Assembly (NCBI GenBank): GCA_964400355.1
Contig: CAYNTO010000004.1
Span: 1-64,000, forward strand
Reading direction: 5' to 3'
Length of the DNA: 64,000 nucleotides
From: JACKAL01 sp964400355
GTDB lineage: Bacteria; Bdellovibrionota; Bdellovibrionia; Bdellovibrionales; JAGQZY01
Positions 36,103 through 45,541 of this stretch are shown here, piece by piece. Each line of letters begins with the position of its first letter. Within the stretch, counting starts at the first letter, position 1. Both the position numbers and the translations under genes were made by a program. The notes under the pieces were generated by a model. The model searched no databases. It had not been told where the DNA came from and saw only the letters and a program-made list of their open reading frames with translations.

Positions 36103-36690
36103 TCAACCTACTTTCGCTATTTTCAACGAGTCGTTGTTTTTTCTGACGACTACGACTTGATCAATGATTCCAAAATTCTTAGTCTCTTCGGCATTCATAT
36201 AATGATCACGCTCCATCACGTGATGGAGGTAAGACGCCACGAGACTTGTGTGTTTTTGATAAATGTCGATCAGTTTTAATTTTGTGCGCAACAGTTCTTT
36301 GGCATGGTTGACGATATCGGTGACTTGACCGCTGATGGAGCCTTCGCCGATATGGGGCTGATGAATGACGATGCGGCTGTTGGGCATCGCAAAGCGTTTG
36401 CCGGGAGAGCCTGACATGAGGAGCAGCGCTGCCATGCTGGCAGCTGTACCTAAGCAATAAGTAGCGACATCACATTTAATAAATTGCAACATGTCGTAGA
36501 TCGCGAGGCCTGCCGAAACTGAGCCTCCGGGTGAGTTGATATAGAGATGGATGTCTTTATTGGGGTTGTCCATTTCAAGAAACAGCAATTGAGAGATAAC
36601 ATGATTGGCGACGTCGTCAGTGATGGCTGAGCCGATAATGACGATGCGGTCCTGCAAAAGGCGCGATGATAGATCCGGGGAAGTGGGCAT
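36103..36690 (-). CDS. clpP: ATP-dependent Clp protease proteolytic subunit
   Basis: 195 residues, the normal ClpP length. Catalytic Ser85 in GTAASMAALLL, His110 in VIHQPH, and Asp162 in ERDHYMNAEE. The Gly-rich INSPGGSVSAG loop is present. AAGGAG precedes the ATG. The usual GQAASMGA is GTAASMAA here. It stands alone (no clpX beside it), so it may be a second ClpP copy. Confidence 0.93.
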   Translation of the reverse strand: MPTSPDLSSRLLQDRIVIIGSAITDDVANHVISQLLFLEMDNPNKDIHLYINSPGGSVSAGLAIYDMLQFIKCDVATYCLGTAASMAALLLMSGSPGKRFAMPNSRIVIHQPHIGEGSISGQVTDIVNHAKELLRTKLKLIDIYQKHTSLVASYLHHVMERDHYMNAEETKNFGIIDQVVVVRKNNDSLKIAKVG

Positions 36691-36965
36691 GAGTGTTCTC
36701 CTTGTTACTCTTTTACTTTTGCAACATCGATGCGCGAATTTTCTGAGCGGTGAAGTGTTTCATGATGAAACTTTAACGGATGTGGAAGCGAGAGTATACG
36801 CATTGGCGCTTGCGAGTGTTTCGCTCTGAGATTATCGAGACTGAGCTGTGAGTGACGGAATTTGGCGGGAGGAGAGAATGGTGGACGGAAAACGGCGCTG
36901 TTTGAGGAAAATCTTGGATGGCATTGCTACAGCTGGGTGCTTGGTTTTACAAGGTAAATCCCTTT

Positions 36966-37994
36966 TTAATGACGCGCGATTTTTTCTAAAAGTAGCGTTT
37001 CCCGAATCGCCTGTTCTCCACCTCGGGCAATGGCGATTAAGGGATCGGAATCAATTGTCACGTTAATGCCGAATTCTTTGGTCAGCCGTTCCGCGAGGCC
37101 TTGCATTAGCGCTCCTCCACCTGCAGCGATGGCGCCATTTTCAAGTATGTTTGAAATTAGATCCGGTGGAGTTTCTTCTAGTGTCTTGCGGCCGGCATCG
37201 AAGATGACTCTCAACAGATCTTCAATTGCGAAATAAATTTCATTAGAGGTGATTGGTACTGCCCGTGGCAGCCCAGATGCTGTGTCAATTCCGCGAATTT
37301 CCGCGACCATGGGAGTTGTCATCGGCATTGCAGATCCAATGAGTGTTTTAATTTTTTCCGCAGAGGATTCGCCAACTATCAAATTGTATTTGCTGCGAAT
37401 ATAACTGACGATCGCATGATCGAACGCGTGACCACCGACGCGTACGGATTCGCAATGGACAATTCCAAAAAGAGAGATCACGGCGATTTCGGTGGTGCCG
37501 CCGCCGATGTCAATAATCATATTTCCTGTTGGGCGTGAAACTGGAAGTCCCACGCCGATCGCGGCGGCTATCGGCTCCTCAATCAAAACAACTTCGCGTG
37601 AGCCGGCTGTGATTCCTGCATTTCGTACAGCCTGCTTTTCTATGTCGCTAACTCCATAGGGCAGTGAGATCACCACTTTCGGGCGTAGAAAGCGAGACGT
37701 AGAGCCACCTTTACTGATAAAATATTTTAACATGGCTTCAGTCGTGTCGATGTCTGCGATCACGCCGTCTCGAAGAGGATAGCTTGTAATCATCGAGCCG
37801 GGAGTACGGCCAATTTTACTTTTTGCTTCATCACCTACAGCGAAAACAGCCTTTCGATCGCCATCGAGGTTGCGATAGCAAACTACAGACGGTTCATTCA
37901 CGGTCAGGCCATTTTCGCGGCTGACAACAAGCGTGTTTGCTGTGCCCAAGTCGATATAAAGATCTGCATCTCTTGGATTAAAAAGCCAATTCAT
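36966..37994 (-). CDS. mreB: Rod shape-determining protein MreB
   Basis: 342 residues from the ATG at 37994, which overlaps the stop of the upstream gene (ATGA). The actin-like phosphate motifs are intact: LYIDLGTANTLV, INDIGGGTTE-type IIDIGGGTTEIAVI, and AAGGGALMQGL. MreB forms filaments that direct wall synthesis. It is not followed by mreC/mreD, unlike the usual mre operon, so it may be a second MreB. Coupled translation with a Rnk-like gene is unusual. Confidence 0.93.
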   Translation of the reverse strand: MNWLFNPRDADLYIDLGTANTLVVSRENGLTVNEPSVVCYRNLDGDRKAVFAVGDEAKSKIGRTPGSMITSYPLRDGVIADIDTTEAMLKYFISKGGSTSRFLRPKVVISLPYGVSDIEKQAVRNAGITAGSREVVLIEEPIAAAIGVGLPVSRPTGNMIIDIGGGTTEIAVISLFGIVHCESVRVGGHAFDHAIVSYIRSKYNLIVGESSAEKIKTLIGSAMPMTTPMVAEIRGIDTASGLPRAVPITSNEIYFAIEDLLRVIFDAGRKTLEETPPDLISNILENGAIAAGGGALMQGLAERLTKEFGINVTIDSDPLIAIARGGEQAIRETLLLEKIARH

Positions 37995-38389
37995 AGTTCC
38001 CAATGTCCTGCCGCTTCGGGCTGGTAAAAGACGGATGTGACCTTTAGTTTTCGCGATCCATTCGGCATCGGCCATTCAATAGCTTGACCAACCTTCAAGC
38101 CGATAAGCGCCATTCCAGTAGGAGCCAACACAGATATTTGTCCGCATGTGACATCTGCGTCCTTTGGATAAACCAAAGTGACTTCGGATTCTTTGCCGCT
38201 GTCTTCAATCGTAAATCGGATTTTAGAATTCATAGTGACTACGTCTTCAGGAATTTCTTTTTGGGGAACAATTGTCGCGCGAGCCAGCTCCTCTTCGAGC
38301 GATTCCGATATTTTCGATTCGGTATGTTGAACGAGAAGAGAGAGTCTTTCAAAATCTTGGTCGGTAATCAAAATGCGAGGACGTTCCAT
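37991..38389 (-). CDS. Rnk/GreA-C-like regulator of nucleoside diphosphate kinase
   Basis: 132 residues. N-terminal coiled-coil-like helix (about 8-40) and C-terminal GreA/GreB-type domain: VTLVYPKDADVTCGQISVLAPTG, then ALIGLKVGQAIEWPMP. Rnk binds RNA polymerase near the secondary channel. AAAGGAG precedes the ATG. The last base of the stop is shared with the mreB start, so translation is probably coupled. Confidence 0.88.
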   Translation of the reverse strand: MERPRILITDQDFERLSLLVQHTESKISESLEEELARATIVPQKEIPEDVVTMNSKIRFTIEDSGKESEVTLVYPKDADVTCGQISVLAPTGMALIGLKVGQAIEWPMPNGSRKLKVTSVFYQPEAAGHWEL

Positions 38390-39285
38390 ACAATCTCCTT
38401 TTTGAAATTGAGTAATAAGTTATTTTGCGAAAAAATTAAAAGTGACACAGTAGAATTCGCCATGATCAGGAGACTAAATAAAGGCTTTGTGTCCTGTGGC
38501 GGTCTTTTTTAAGATAAAGAGAGGTGCCGTTCGTTGTGAATTCATTGTCTATTGAGTATATAGTGGCAAATTTTACCTTACAAGCAATTTATATAGTATT
38601 GCTGTTATTGGGCATTGTGAGAGCGTTTTGACCTTGTTCTTATTAGACTAAATAGTTTATTGAATTGTGATGATATGATTGAGAAAGCAGTGTTCGTCGC
38701 ATTTAGAGAAATCAAATATTAATTTACAGGGATATTGGATATCAGAATATTGGGTAAGGTCGTCAGATGTTTTGGATTTTTTTAAAGACGTTGATCAAAC
38801 CACTCCTGATGAGAAGTTAACGTTTTTCAATTGTTAAAGCTAGGAAGAGTAAAACAATTTATTGGAGCTGCGGAATATGTTGAGCACAAAACAAAAAGTT
38901 TTCGCTCTAGTGACGAAAATGATCTGACTAAAGATGATGGTTTTAATCTTTCCAACGCAGAAACTTAAAATAAATACCTAGACGCTCTTTTGAACACTAA
39001 AAGCTTATACTGCAAGCGTCAGCCGGACCTTCATGAAATACTACCTGAGTTTTCAAGCTGTTTGCCTAAACTATAATTGGGAGTGTCTAAGATCGCCGCC
39101 TGGCCCTGCGACCAAACTTTGAAATACCCCGAAATTCTACGAAATACTCTTCTGATTAGTTTCTCTAATGTAATGAGCCAACTCTGTGGCTTACTTCGCT
39201 TATTTTTAGGTGTTGAAAACGGAGCAGGAAAAATGGATGGGGTAACCCTATCAAATACGAACAACCAGATGCAATAAAAACGTAT
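38390..39285. other. AT-rich decayed stretch at the left edge of the metal block
   Basis: About 900 bp with no intact gene. It holds one frameshifted reading frame (38679-38968) and the start of an open frame that runs into the next small gene. I see no integrase, inverted repeats or tRNA piece. Confidence 0.55.
38679..38968 (+). pseudogene. Frameshifted remnant of an unknown gene
   Basis: One frame reads protein-like sequence (INLQGYWISEYWV, VLDFFKDVDQTTPDEK) and stops at 38835-38837. A -1 shift near 38834 carries on (LGRVKQFIGAAEYVEH, RSSDENDLTKDDG) to TAA at 38966-38968. Together they make about 95 residues. The family is not recognised. A sequencing error in the single shift could also explain it. 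Confidence 0.45.
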
Positions 39286-39528
39286 TTGGTGCAATGGAAG
39301 GGTGCTAAAACTGATTTAACGAAGCTCGCGAAACTACGTTGGATCAAAAACTTAACCATTCCAGAATTATGCAGTGAGTTTAACCAAGGTCGGACAGCCA
39401 TTTACCGATGTTTGCGAACACTGCGTAACTCTGGATTATCACAGCTAAATTTGACCAGAGAAGAGCAAAAAACTGTTCAAAATCAAATGAAGCAAGAAAT
39501 GATGAAAGAAGGATGGAAGTACCGATGA
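39286..39528 (+). CDS. Small HTH-like protein
   Basis: 80 residues if it starts at the TTG at 39286; the same frame is open back to 39217 without an ATG and reads plausible protein there (PIKYEQPDAIKTY), so the N-terminus may be longer or lost. The segment LRWIKNLTIPELCSEFNQGRTAIYRCLRTL is HTH-like, as in recombinase or plasmid repressor ends. It overlaps the next gene by four bases (ATGA). Confidence 0.5.
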   Translation: MVQWKGAKTDLTKLAKLRWIKNLTIPELCSEFNQGRTAIYRCLRTLRNSGLSQLNLTREEQKTVQNQMKQEMMKEGWKYR

Positions 39529-39716
39529 ATGATACTAATCCCCCAGTAAAATTTTTGACTTGGATTCTCTGTATAGTGATTGCCCTAGGTCTCTTTGGGC
39601 AATTAAAAGAGCTTACCTACAAGGCCGCTAAAATGGCCGTAGACGCTCATCAACACCATCAAATCTCCTATGGTAAATTCTCGCGCCAACTCTGGCGCAA
39701 GCCCAATAAAAAATAA
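39525..39716 (+). CDS. Small single-span membrane protein, 63 aa
   Basis: The start at 39525 overlaps the stop of the HTH-like gene (ATGA), suggesting coupling. One membrane segment (FLTWILCIVIALGLF, about 9-24) and a basic, His-rich C-terminus. The pair looks like mobile-element cargo, but no relative is recognised. Confidence 0.5.
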   Translation: MNDTNPPVKFLTWILCIVIALGLFGQLKELTYKAAKMAVDAHQHHQISYGKFSRQLWRKPNKK

Positions 39717-39744
39717 CTTTCCGGTACTCCGTATTCTACGTGTG

Positions 39745-39774
39745 GAAGTGACGTCCTTAAGTGGGCGTCACTTC
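39745..39774 (-). terminator. Stem-loop after the copper ATPase gene
   Basis: GAAGTGACG and its exact complement with a 12-base loop, between convergent genes. No long T-run, so termination is only probable. Confidence 0.5.
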
Positions 39775-39803
39775 AGAATCTGAATATTAAAGCTATATTG
39801 AGA

Positions 39804-42188
39804 CTACAGACTTTCCTCTTTCAGAGACACAGATTTCAGGCGGAGTGCATTCGCAATGACTGATACGGAGCTTAAACTCATCGCTAATGCGGCAAACATA
39901 GGGTTCAGAAGAATCCCGAAAAAAGGATAAAGAACTCCGGCTGCAACGGGCACCCCAAGGGCATTGTAAAAAAATGCGAAGAAGAGGTTTTGTTTAATAT
40001 TTCTAATTGTTGCATTACTTATCGCCATAGCAGTAACGATTCCTTTTAAATCGCCTTTTACGAGCGTTACTCCTGCGCTTTTTATAGCAACATCGGTTCC
40101 TGTACCCATTGCAATACCGACGTGGGCTTGCGCGAGTGCGGGAGCATCGTTGATTCCATCTCCTGCCATTGCAACGATTTTGCCCTCAGCCTGGAGCTTT
40201 TTAATAACATCTGTTTTTTGCTGAGGAAGAACCTCAGCAACCACTTCTTTGAGGCCAACGGATTTTGCCACGGCATTTGCGGTTCTTTGGTTATCGCCTG
40301 TCAGCATAATAACTTTTATGCCGGATTCCTGAAGCGACTTAATTGCATCTGCCGATGTTTGCTTGATGGGATCTGCAACGCTAATAATTCCTGCAAAGGT
40401 CTTCTCAATACTTACATACATGACAGTGTGCCCCTGACCTCTCAACTCATCAGCACGATTTTCAGCGGAGACAACAGAAATTTCCGAGTCTTTCATTAAA
40501 GCGAGATTCCCGATTGCAACCAACTGATTTTCAATAGTTGCCTGCGTTCCCTTCCCAGTAATGGAAGAAAACGATTGCGCTTTCCCTAATTTCAGATGGG
40601 ATGCGCCTGCAACGATAGCGGCGGCCAGAGGGTGTTCACTTTCTTTTTCAAGAGTTGCGACTAAGCGAAGGAGATCGTCTTTAGAGTAATTCGAGAAACT
40701 TTCAACAGTCATTAGCTTGGGTTTCCCCTCAGTAACTGTGCCAGTTTTGTCAATAACGAGAACGTCTACTTTTCTTAGTGCTTCAATAGCTTCGGCGTTT
40801 TTAAATAAAATTCCCATGCGAGCTGCACGTCCTGTGGCCACCATAATTGACATTGGTGTTGCAAGTCCTAAAGCGCAAGGGCAGGCGATAATGAGAACAG
40901 CAACGGCATTGACAACCGCATATGCGAGTTTTGGTTCGATACCCCAGATGCTCCATACGATTGCCGTGGCGATTGCGGAGACGATAACTGTCGGTACAAA
41001 AAAAGCAGAAATTTGATCGGCAAGTTTTTGAATCGGAGCGCGCGAACGTTGTGCTTCTGCGACCATCTGAACTATTTGCGAAAGGAGAGAATCTTTTCCA
41101 ATCTTCTCTGCTTTCACAACAAACGATCCAGTTCCATTGATCGTCGCTCCCACAACTTTGTCACCTTCGTTTTTTTGAACAGGGAGGGATTCTCCGGTAA
41201 TCATCGACTCATCCACTGAGCTGTGTCCAGATACAACAATCCCGTCCACGGGAACTTTCTCGCCGGGGCGAACACGCAAATGATCTCCGATATGAATTTG
41301 ATCTATGGATACATCTTCTTCGCTTCCATCGGGATTTATCTTTGTAGCACTATTCGGTGCGAGGTTCAGGAGAGCCTTGATAGCAGCACCAGTTTGTCCT
41401 CGTGCCTTCAATTCAAGTACTTGACCTAGTAGGACGAGGGCTACAATGATAGCCGCAGGCTCAAAATATAAACCCACTTCTCCAGTCATCGGGTCTATGA
41501 AGGATTGTGGGAAGAGGTGAGGGAAGAATAAAGCAATAATACTAAAAATGTATGCGACGCCAACTCCAAGTCCAATGAGCGTAAACATATTAGGGCTTTT
41601 ATTTTTTAACGATTGAGTAAATCTCTCGAAAAACGGCCATCCACACCAAAGCACTACGGGCGTGGCGAGTGCAAATTCAATATACCCGAAAAGAGATTGA
41701 AGTGCGGGTGAATGCAGAAGGTGGCGGCCACCCATGGTAATAAACAATAGCGGAACGGAGAGAGCCGTTGCCACCCAAAATCTCTTTTTCATATCAAGAT
41801 ATTCACTATTGTCCTCTTCTTGATCGAGAGAGATCATTACGGGTTCAAGAGCCATTCCGCATTTTGGACACGACCCTGGCCCGATTTGAATGATTTCTGG
41901 ATGCATTGGGCATGTATATTCAATGTCTTGTGCCAGAGGAGGTTCGTTTGATTTTTCCTTGTTCAGATATTTTTCGGGATTCTCATCGAACTTCACTTTG
42001 CATTTAGCACTGCAAAAAAAGTAAGATTCGCCGTTGTGTTCGGATTTTCCCTTAGCGGTTTGGGGGTTTACTGTCATACCGCATACAGGATCTATGACAG
42101 ATGCATTCTCTGTTTTCGGTTTTTTTTCGATAGAGCAGCACGAGTGACTATCGTTCTGAGTGTGGTGGGAATGGTGAGAGTGATCCAT
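39804..42188 (-). CDS. Copper/silver-translocating P1B-type ATPase
   Basis: 794 residues. The N-terminus has a His-rich stretch, a YHS domain (DPVCGMTVNPQTAKG, FFCSAKCKVKF), then a heavy-metal-binding domain (YTCPMHPEI, GSCPKCGMAL), and no HMA domain. The ATPase core carries the membrane CPC motif (CPCALG, about 434), DKTGTVTEG (about 479) and GDGINDAPAL. It exports Cu(I) or Ag(I) to the periplasm at ATP cost. It follows csoR by 20 bp in one operon and lies next to the ECF-led copper operon. AAGGAA precedes the ATG. Confidence 0.92.
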   Translation of the reverse strand: MDHSHHSHHTQNDSHSCCSIEKKPKTENASVIDPVCGMTVNPQTAKGKSEHNGESYFFCSAKCKVKFDENPEKYLNKEKSNEPPLAQDIEYTCPMHPEIIQIGPGSCPKCGMALEPVMISLDQEEDNSEYLDMKKRFWVATALSVPLLFITMGGRHLLHSPALQSLFGYIEFALATPVVLWCGWPFFERFTQSLKNKSPNMFTLIGLGVGVAYIFSIIALFFPHLFPQSFIDPMTGEVGLYFEPAAIIVALVLLGQVLELKARGQTGAAIKALLNLAPNSATKINPDGSEEDVSIDQIHIGDHLRVRPGEKVPVDGIVVSGHSSVDESMITGESLPVQKNEGDKVVGATINGTGSFVVKAEKIGKDSLLSQIVQMVAEAQRSRAPIQKLADQISAFFVPTVIVSAIATAIVWSIWGIEPKLAYAVVNAVAVLIIACPCALGLATPMSIMVATGRAARMGILFKNAEAIEALRKVDVLVIDKTGTVTEGKPKLMTVESFSNYSKDDLLRLVATLEKESEHPLAAAIVAGASHLKLGKAQSFSSITGKGTQATIENQLVAIGNLALMKDSEISVVSAENRADELRGQGHTVMYVSIEKTFAGIISVADPIKQTSADAIKSLQESGIKVIMLTGDNQRTANAVAKSVGLKEVVAEVLPQQKTDVIKKLQAEGKIVAMAGDGINDAPALAQAHVGIAMGTGTDVAIKSAGVTLVKGDLKGIVTAMAISNATIRNIKQNLFFAFFYNALGVPVAAGVLYPFFGILLNPMFAALAMSLSSVSVIANALRLKSVSLKEESL

Positions 42189-42208
42189 GTATTCCTTCTT
42201 TCTAGAGG

Positions 42209-42508
42209 CTATTTAGCCATGATTTTCATAATTTCCTGAATTTTTTGTTCAGCATCATGTGCGTCTTTGGAAGACATTGCGCTTTGAACACAACCGCGAA
42301 GATGAGTTTCAATTATTGAGTTTTCAAGACCTGTTAGGGCCGAACGAGCGGCTTTAATCTGTTGAACTATATCTACGCAGTAGCGCCTCTCATCGATCAT
42401 GCGTTCAATGCCATCGATTTGCCCACGAATACGATTTACACGGCTTTTCTGGCCCGTATGATCGGGGTGCGCACTGGAGTCCTTAAAAGTTGTTTTCTGC
42501 TTTGCCAT
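42209..42508 (-). CDS. csoR: CsoR-type copper-sensing repressor
   Basis: 99 residues from the ATG at 42508 (AAAGGG upstream). The Cu(I) ligand pattern is complete: Cys44 (RRYCVDI), His69 and Cys73 (ETHLRGCV). The family is all-helical and releases DNA when Cu(I) binds. A palindrome (42531-42556) lies just upstream, and the ATPase gene follows, so this is a self-regulated csoR-copA unit. Confidence 0.9.
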   Translation of the reverse strand: MAKQKTTFKDSSAHPDHTGQKSRVNRIRGQIDGIERMIDERRYCVDIVQQIKAARSALTGLENSIIETHLRGCVQSAMSSKDAHDAEQKIQEIMKIMAK

Positions 42509-42530
42509 AAATGCCCTTTCGTTCAACTAT

Positions 42531-42556
42531 ATATACTATAGGGTAGTATAGTATAT
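42531..42556. promoter_or_regulatory. Probable CsoR operator
   Basis: ATATACTATA, spacer GGGTAG, TATAGTATAT: perfect 10-bp arms, 23 bp upstream of the csoR start. Known CsoR sites are inverted repeats with a G/C-rich centre, which fits. Confidence 0.75.
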
Positions 42557-42564
42557 TGAAAAGG

Positions 42565-43272
42565 TCAAGAGCTTTTTGTTTTACGAATATTTCGTCGTCT
42601 GAATGTGGCCCAAATTAGGAAGAAGCCAGTAACTGTAAGAAGCAACGAAAGGCCTGCAAGAGCGACCAGCCAAGGGGTATTAATATTTTCTCTGGTAGAG
42701 TAGTCCATGATGTGCAACATCCAAAAGAAATCAAAAACCCGCCATTTACTATTGCGAATGGCCAGTATATCGCCGGTTAAGGGTGAAGCGTATATAGAGA
42801 ATGTTTCTGGGTGATCGTAATCCAGTCGCCACGCGGGTAGATCTCCGCCAAATTCGCGCGTCGCGGTTGTGCGCAGTGAAACCTCTATCGGATGAGTATT
42901 TACCTTCAGTCTCTTTCCTATTAGAGCGGAAATCTCGTTTTCCGTGAGACTTTGAATTTTTTCACCTGTAGTTGCGTTGTAAATTTCTTTAGAGGATTTG
43001 TAATGAAAAATATAAACAGGGTCACTGAGCCTTGTCTTTAACTCCAAAGACAAAATAGGGTTTCTTGTTTTTATCGCAGATAAAGGAAATAGACCATCCA
43101 ACTTGAAATTGGTCAATGGGTCTTCTTTTATGAGATGCTTCCCTCGAACTTGTTCGATCGGAAGAAATGACATCACTGTTCCACTTAAAAACCAAAGAAA
43201 AACCTGCGCTCCAAGAATTATCGAAAGCCATTTGTGAAAAAAGCGGCTCCAGTATCTCCATCCTTTTTTCAT
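42565..43272 (-). CDS. PepSY-type membrane protein of the copper operon
   Basis: 235 residues from the ATG at 43272 (GAGG upstream). Two membrane segments (about 16-36 and near the C-terminus) flank a periplasmic part with PepSY-like strand order (YNATTGEKIQSLTENEISALIG, then SIYASPLTGDILAIRN). PepSY-associated TM proteins are often found with metal uptake or reductase genes. Last gene of the ECF-led operon. Confidence 0.72.
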   Translation of the reverse strand: MKKGWRYWSRFFHKWLSIILGAQVFLWFLSGTVMSFLPIEQVRGKHLIKEDPLTNFKLDGLFPLSAIKTRNPILSLELKTRLSDPVYIFHYKSSKEIYNATTGEKIQSLTENEISALIGKRLKVNTHPIEVSLRTTATREFGGDLPAWRLDYDHPETFSIYASPLTGDILAIRNSKWRVFDFFWMLHIMDYSTRENINTPWLVALAGLSLLLTVTGFFLIWATFRRRNIRKTKSS

Positions 43273-43291
43273 AAATAGCACCTCATTATTT

Positions 43292-45532
43292 TTAAAATTG
43301 GATTTCGAGCCCGCCGCCAAGACTATCGTTTGTGAGCATCAGGCCAGCAGCCCATGACCAGCTAGGAGCGTACATTAGTGAGATTTCGGTTTCCGACTCA
43401 TGCGCACCCAGTTGATCGGGGCGGTAACTAAATTCGACGTCAGTAAAAATGTTCTTAGTCCACTGAAACCTTTTTTCAACATCGACTCTTAACTTTCCCG
43501 AGTTGTTCACTAAAACATTTGTACGTATAATAAAGGGTAGCATGTACCCAAAACCGATTACGGCTTTTTCCTGCTCGCCGTAACTAGTTCCACCTGCAAT
43601 AATATTAAAAAACCTATTGAACCAGCGCCGATAAAAAAGATCGACTTCGTAATCCCATTTGTCATCGAAGGAGAATTGCTTGTTTCTAATATTTGCAGAT
43701 TCAACGCGAGTCTCTAACTGATTCCAAGTTTGCGAAAGACTCAAAAACGCCTGAGCATGGTTTGATGACGTTTCGACTAAGCCATATGTGTACCAATGGT
43801 CGTGCAGATGCGGATCGTATTTTTGCCATCCCGCTACTTCAGGCTTAGGTGTAAACGAGGAATACTTCACCACTCGCGCCATGCCCGTTTTTAAATGATA
43901 TAGGTTATGGCAGTGGAGCATCCATTCACCAGGCTCGTTGGCTAGGAATTCTATAGTGCGGGTTTGGTGCGGCGGAACATCTACAGTGTGCTTCATCGGA
44001 GATCTGTCGCCATTTTTATTAGTGACGCGGAAAAAGTGACCGTGAAGGTGCATCGGGTGGTGCATCATCGTGTCATTGACCATTGTAAAGCGCACGACAT
44101 CGTTTTCTTTGATTTCTAAAGTTCGTTCCTGATGAATGGCTTTATTATTAATGTGCCAAATGTAGCGCGACATATCGCCGCCTAAGACGAGTTTGACATC
44201 GTAGCGCGGAGCTTTTTCAGTTAGTGATGTTGAAGCAAGGGCACTGATGTCGTCAACCGTAAGGGATTCAACCTTTTGGGAATCTTTGCTTTCTTGATTC
44301 TTATGAGCGGAATGATCCGAGGTTTTCATGTGCATCGTGTGATTGTCATGGTTAGCGGACGCCTTCTGTGGCTTATGGTGCTCGTGAGAATTGTGAGCTG
44401 AATGTTCCTGTGCTTTGGTATCACTATGAGCGCTGTGGTCGGTGTTCATTTTGCCGCTGTCATGATCTTTGTGATCCATTTGCATTGATCCGCTAGCGTG
44501 GCTTCCATGATCCATAGTTGCGTATTGATCGGGGAGTGGTCGTGTAGGAACAAAGACTTTTTCTCCCATTCCAATCCAACCAGAAGCCCAGCCAGTTCCG
44601 TCTTGAGCTGTGGCGCGCAGTTCAAAGTTTTTGTGCTCTGGAACGGTAAATAAAATATCGTATGTTTCCGCCATTCCAATTAAGAAATCGTTAGCCTTCA
44701 CGGGCTCTATATCTGTTCCATCAGCGGAGATAACTGTCATCGGTGCATTACCTAAAGAGACATAGAAGTAGCTTGAAGCTGCGGCGTTTATTATTCTCAA
44801 ACGAATGCGCTCGCCAGGATGAGCTTCGATAAGTTGCGAGTCTTTTTTTCCATTAATAAGAAAAGCGTCGTAGCCGACATCAGAAAGGTCCATCCCACCC
44901 ATTCGGGTCCACTCATTATATAAGAAGCGGCCAAGAGCGCCGTGACCCTGATGTATAGCACCCCACCATGAGCGCATAGTCCCTTTTTTATAGAGATAGT
45001 AGTCTCCATCTTTGCGTAGATTTCTTAAAATTTGATCGGCATTCTCGTCAGACCAATCGCTGAGAACTACGACTACATCTTTATCCACTTTAATTTTATT
45101 TTCGCGCGGGTGAATAACGATAGCTCCATAGACGCCTTTTTGCTCTTGCACATGGGTATGAGAGTGATACCAAAATGTTCCATTTTGGCGGAGTCGAAAT
45201 TTAAATGTATAAGATTGGCCGGCTTTTATAGGAGGTGTGTTTACATACGGAACACCATCCATTTCAGGAGGAAGCAGTAATCCATGCCAATGGATGGAAA
45301 CCTCTTCGTTTTCTAATTTATTAATTACTTTTATTTCGGCATCATCGCCTTCAGTAAAGGTAAGAGCCGGTGCAGGGATCTGACCATTCAAAGAAATAGC
45401 GAAATCTACTGATTTTTTTCCACTGAGATTAACTGTTTGCCGAGTCGCAGTCAGTTCATACTTTACGGTCTTTGCGAAGCCCAACGTTGCATAAAGTGAT
45501 AAGAATAAAAATAAAACTAACGGTGACTTCAT
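43292..45532 (-). CDS. CopA-like multicopper oxidase fused to a C-terminal outer-membrane barrel (CopB-like)
   Basis: 746 residues with a signal peptide (ending GFAK). Residues about 25-550 form a multicopper oxidase: HWHG near 80, WYHSHTHVQ, HPMHLHGH near 490 and HCHNLYHLKTGM near 537. Between them is a Met/His-rich linker (about 340-420; repeats of MDH, HSAH). From about 575 the chain changes to a beta-barrel pattern and ends in Phe (GGGLEIQF), with GWQKYDPHLHDHW near the join, like CopB. In Pseudomonas, CopA and CopB are separate proteins; here they seem to be one polypeptide. Confidence 0.82.
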   Translation of the reverse strand: MKSPLVLFLFLSLYATLGFAKTVKYELTATRQTVNLSGKKSVDFAISLNGQIPAPALTFTEGDDAEIKVINKLENEEVSIHWHGLLLPPEMDGVPYVNTPPIKAGQSYTFKFRLRQNGTFWYHSHTHVQEQKGVYGAIVIHPRENKIKVDKDVVVVLSDWSDENADQILRNLRKDGDYYLYKKGTMRSWWGAIHQGHGALGRFLYNEWTRMGGMDLSDVGYDAFLINGKKDSQLIEAHPGERIRLRIINAAASSYFYVSLGNAPMTVISADGTDIEPVKANDFLIGMAETYDILFTVPEHKNFELRATAQDGTGWASGWIGMGEKVFVPTRPLPDQYATMDHGSHASGSMQMDHKDHDSGKMNTDHSAHSDTKAQEHSAHNSHEHHKPQKASANHDNHTMHMKTSDHSAHKNQESKDSQKVESLTVDDISALASTSLTEKAPRYDVKLVLGGDMSRYIWHINNKAIHQERTLEIKENDVVRFTMVNDTMMHHPMHLHGHFFRVTNKNGDRSPMKHTVDVPPHQTRTIEFLANEPGEWMLHCHNLYHLKTGMARVVKYSSFTPKPEVAGWQKYDPHLHDHWYTYGLVETSSNHAQAFLSLSQTWNQLETRVESANIRNKQFSFDDKWDYEVDLFYRRWFNRFFNIIAGGTSYGEQEKAVIGFGYMLPFIIRTNVLVNNSGKLRVDVEKRFQWTKNIFTDVEFSYRPDQLGAHESETEISLMYAPSWSWAAGLMLTNDSLGGGLEIQF

Positions 45533-45541
45533 AATGGCGAC

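Noticed and set aside
34890..39140. Near-identical 20-mers (AACTTTGAAATAyCCCGAAA) at about 34890 and 39117
   Set aside because: One short pair with a mismatch could occur by chance in 64 kb; no further extension was seen.
38390..39285. Search for a copy of the tRNA-Gln 3' end as an island att site
   Set aside because: The tRNA end (CGAGTCCTGGTACCCCA) was not found near the left edge.
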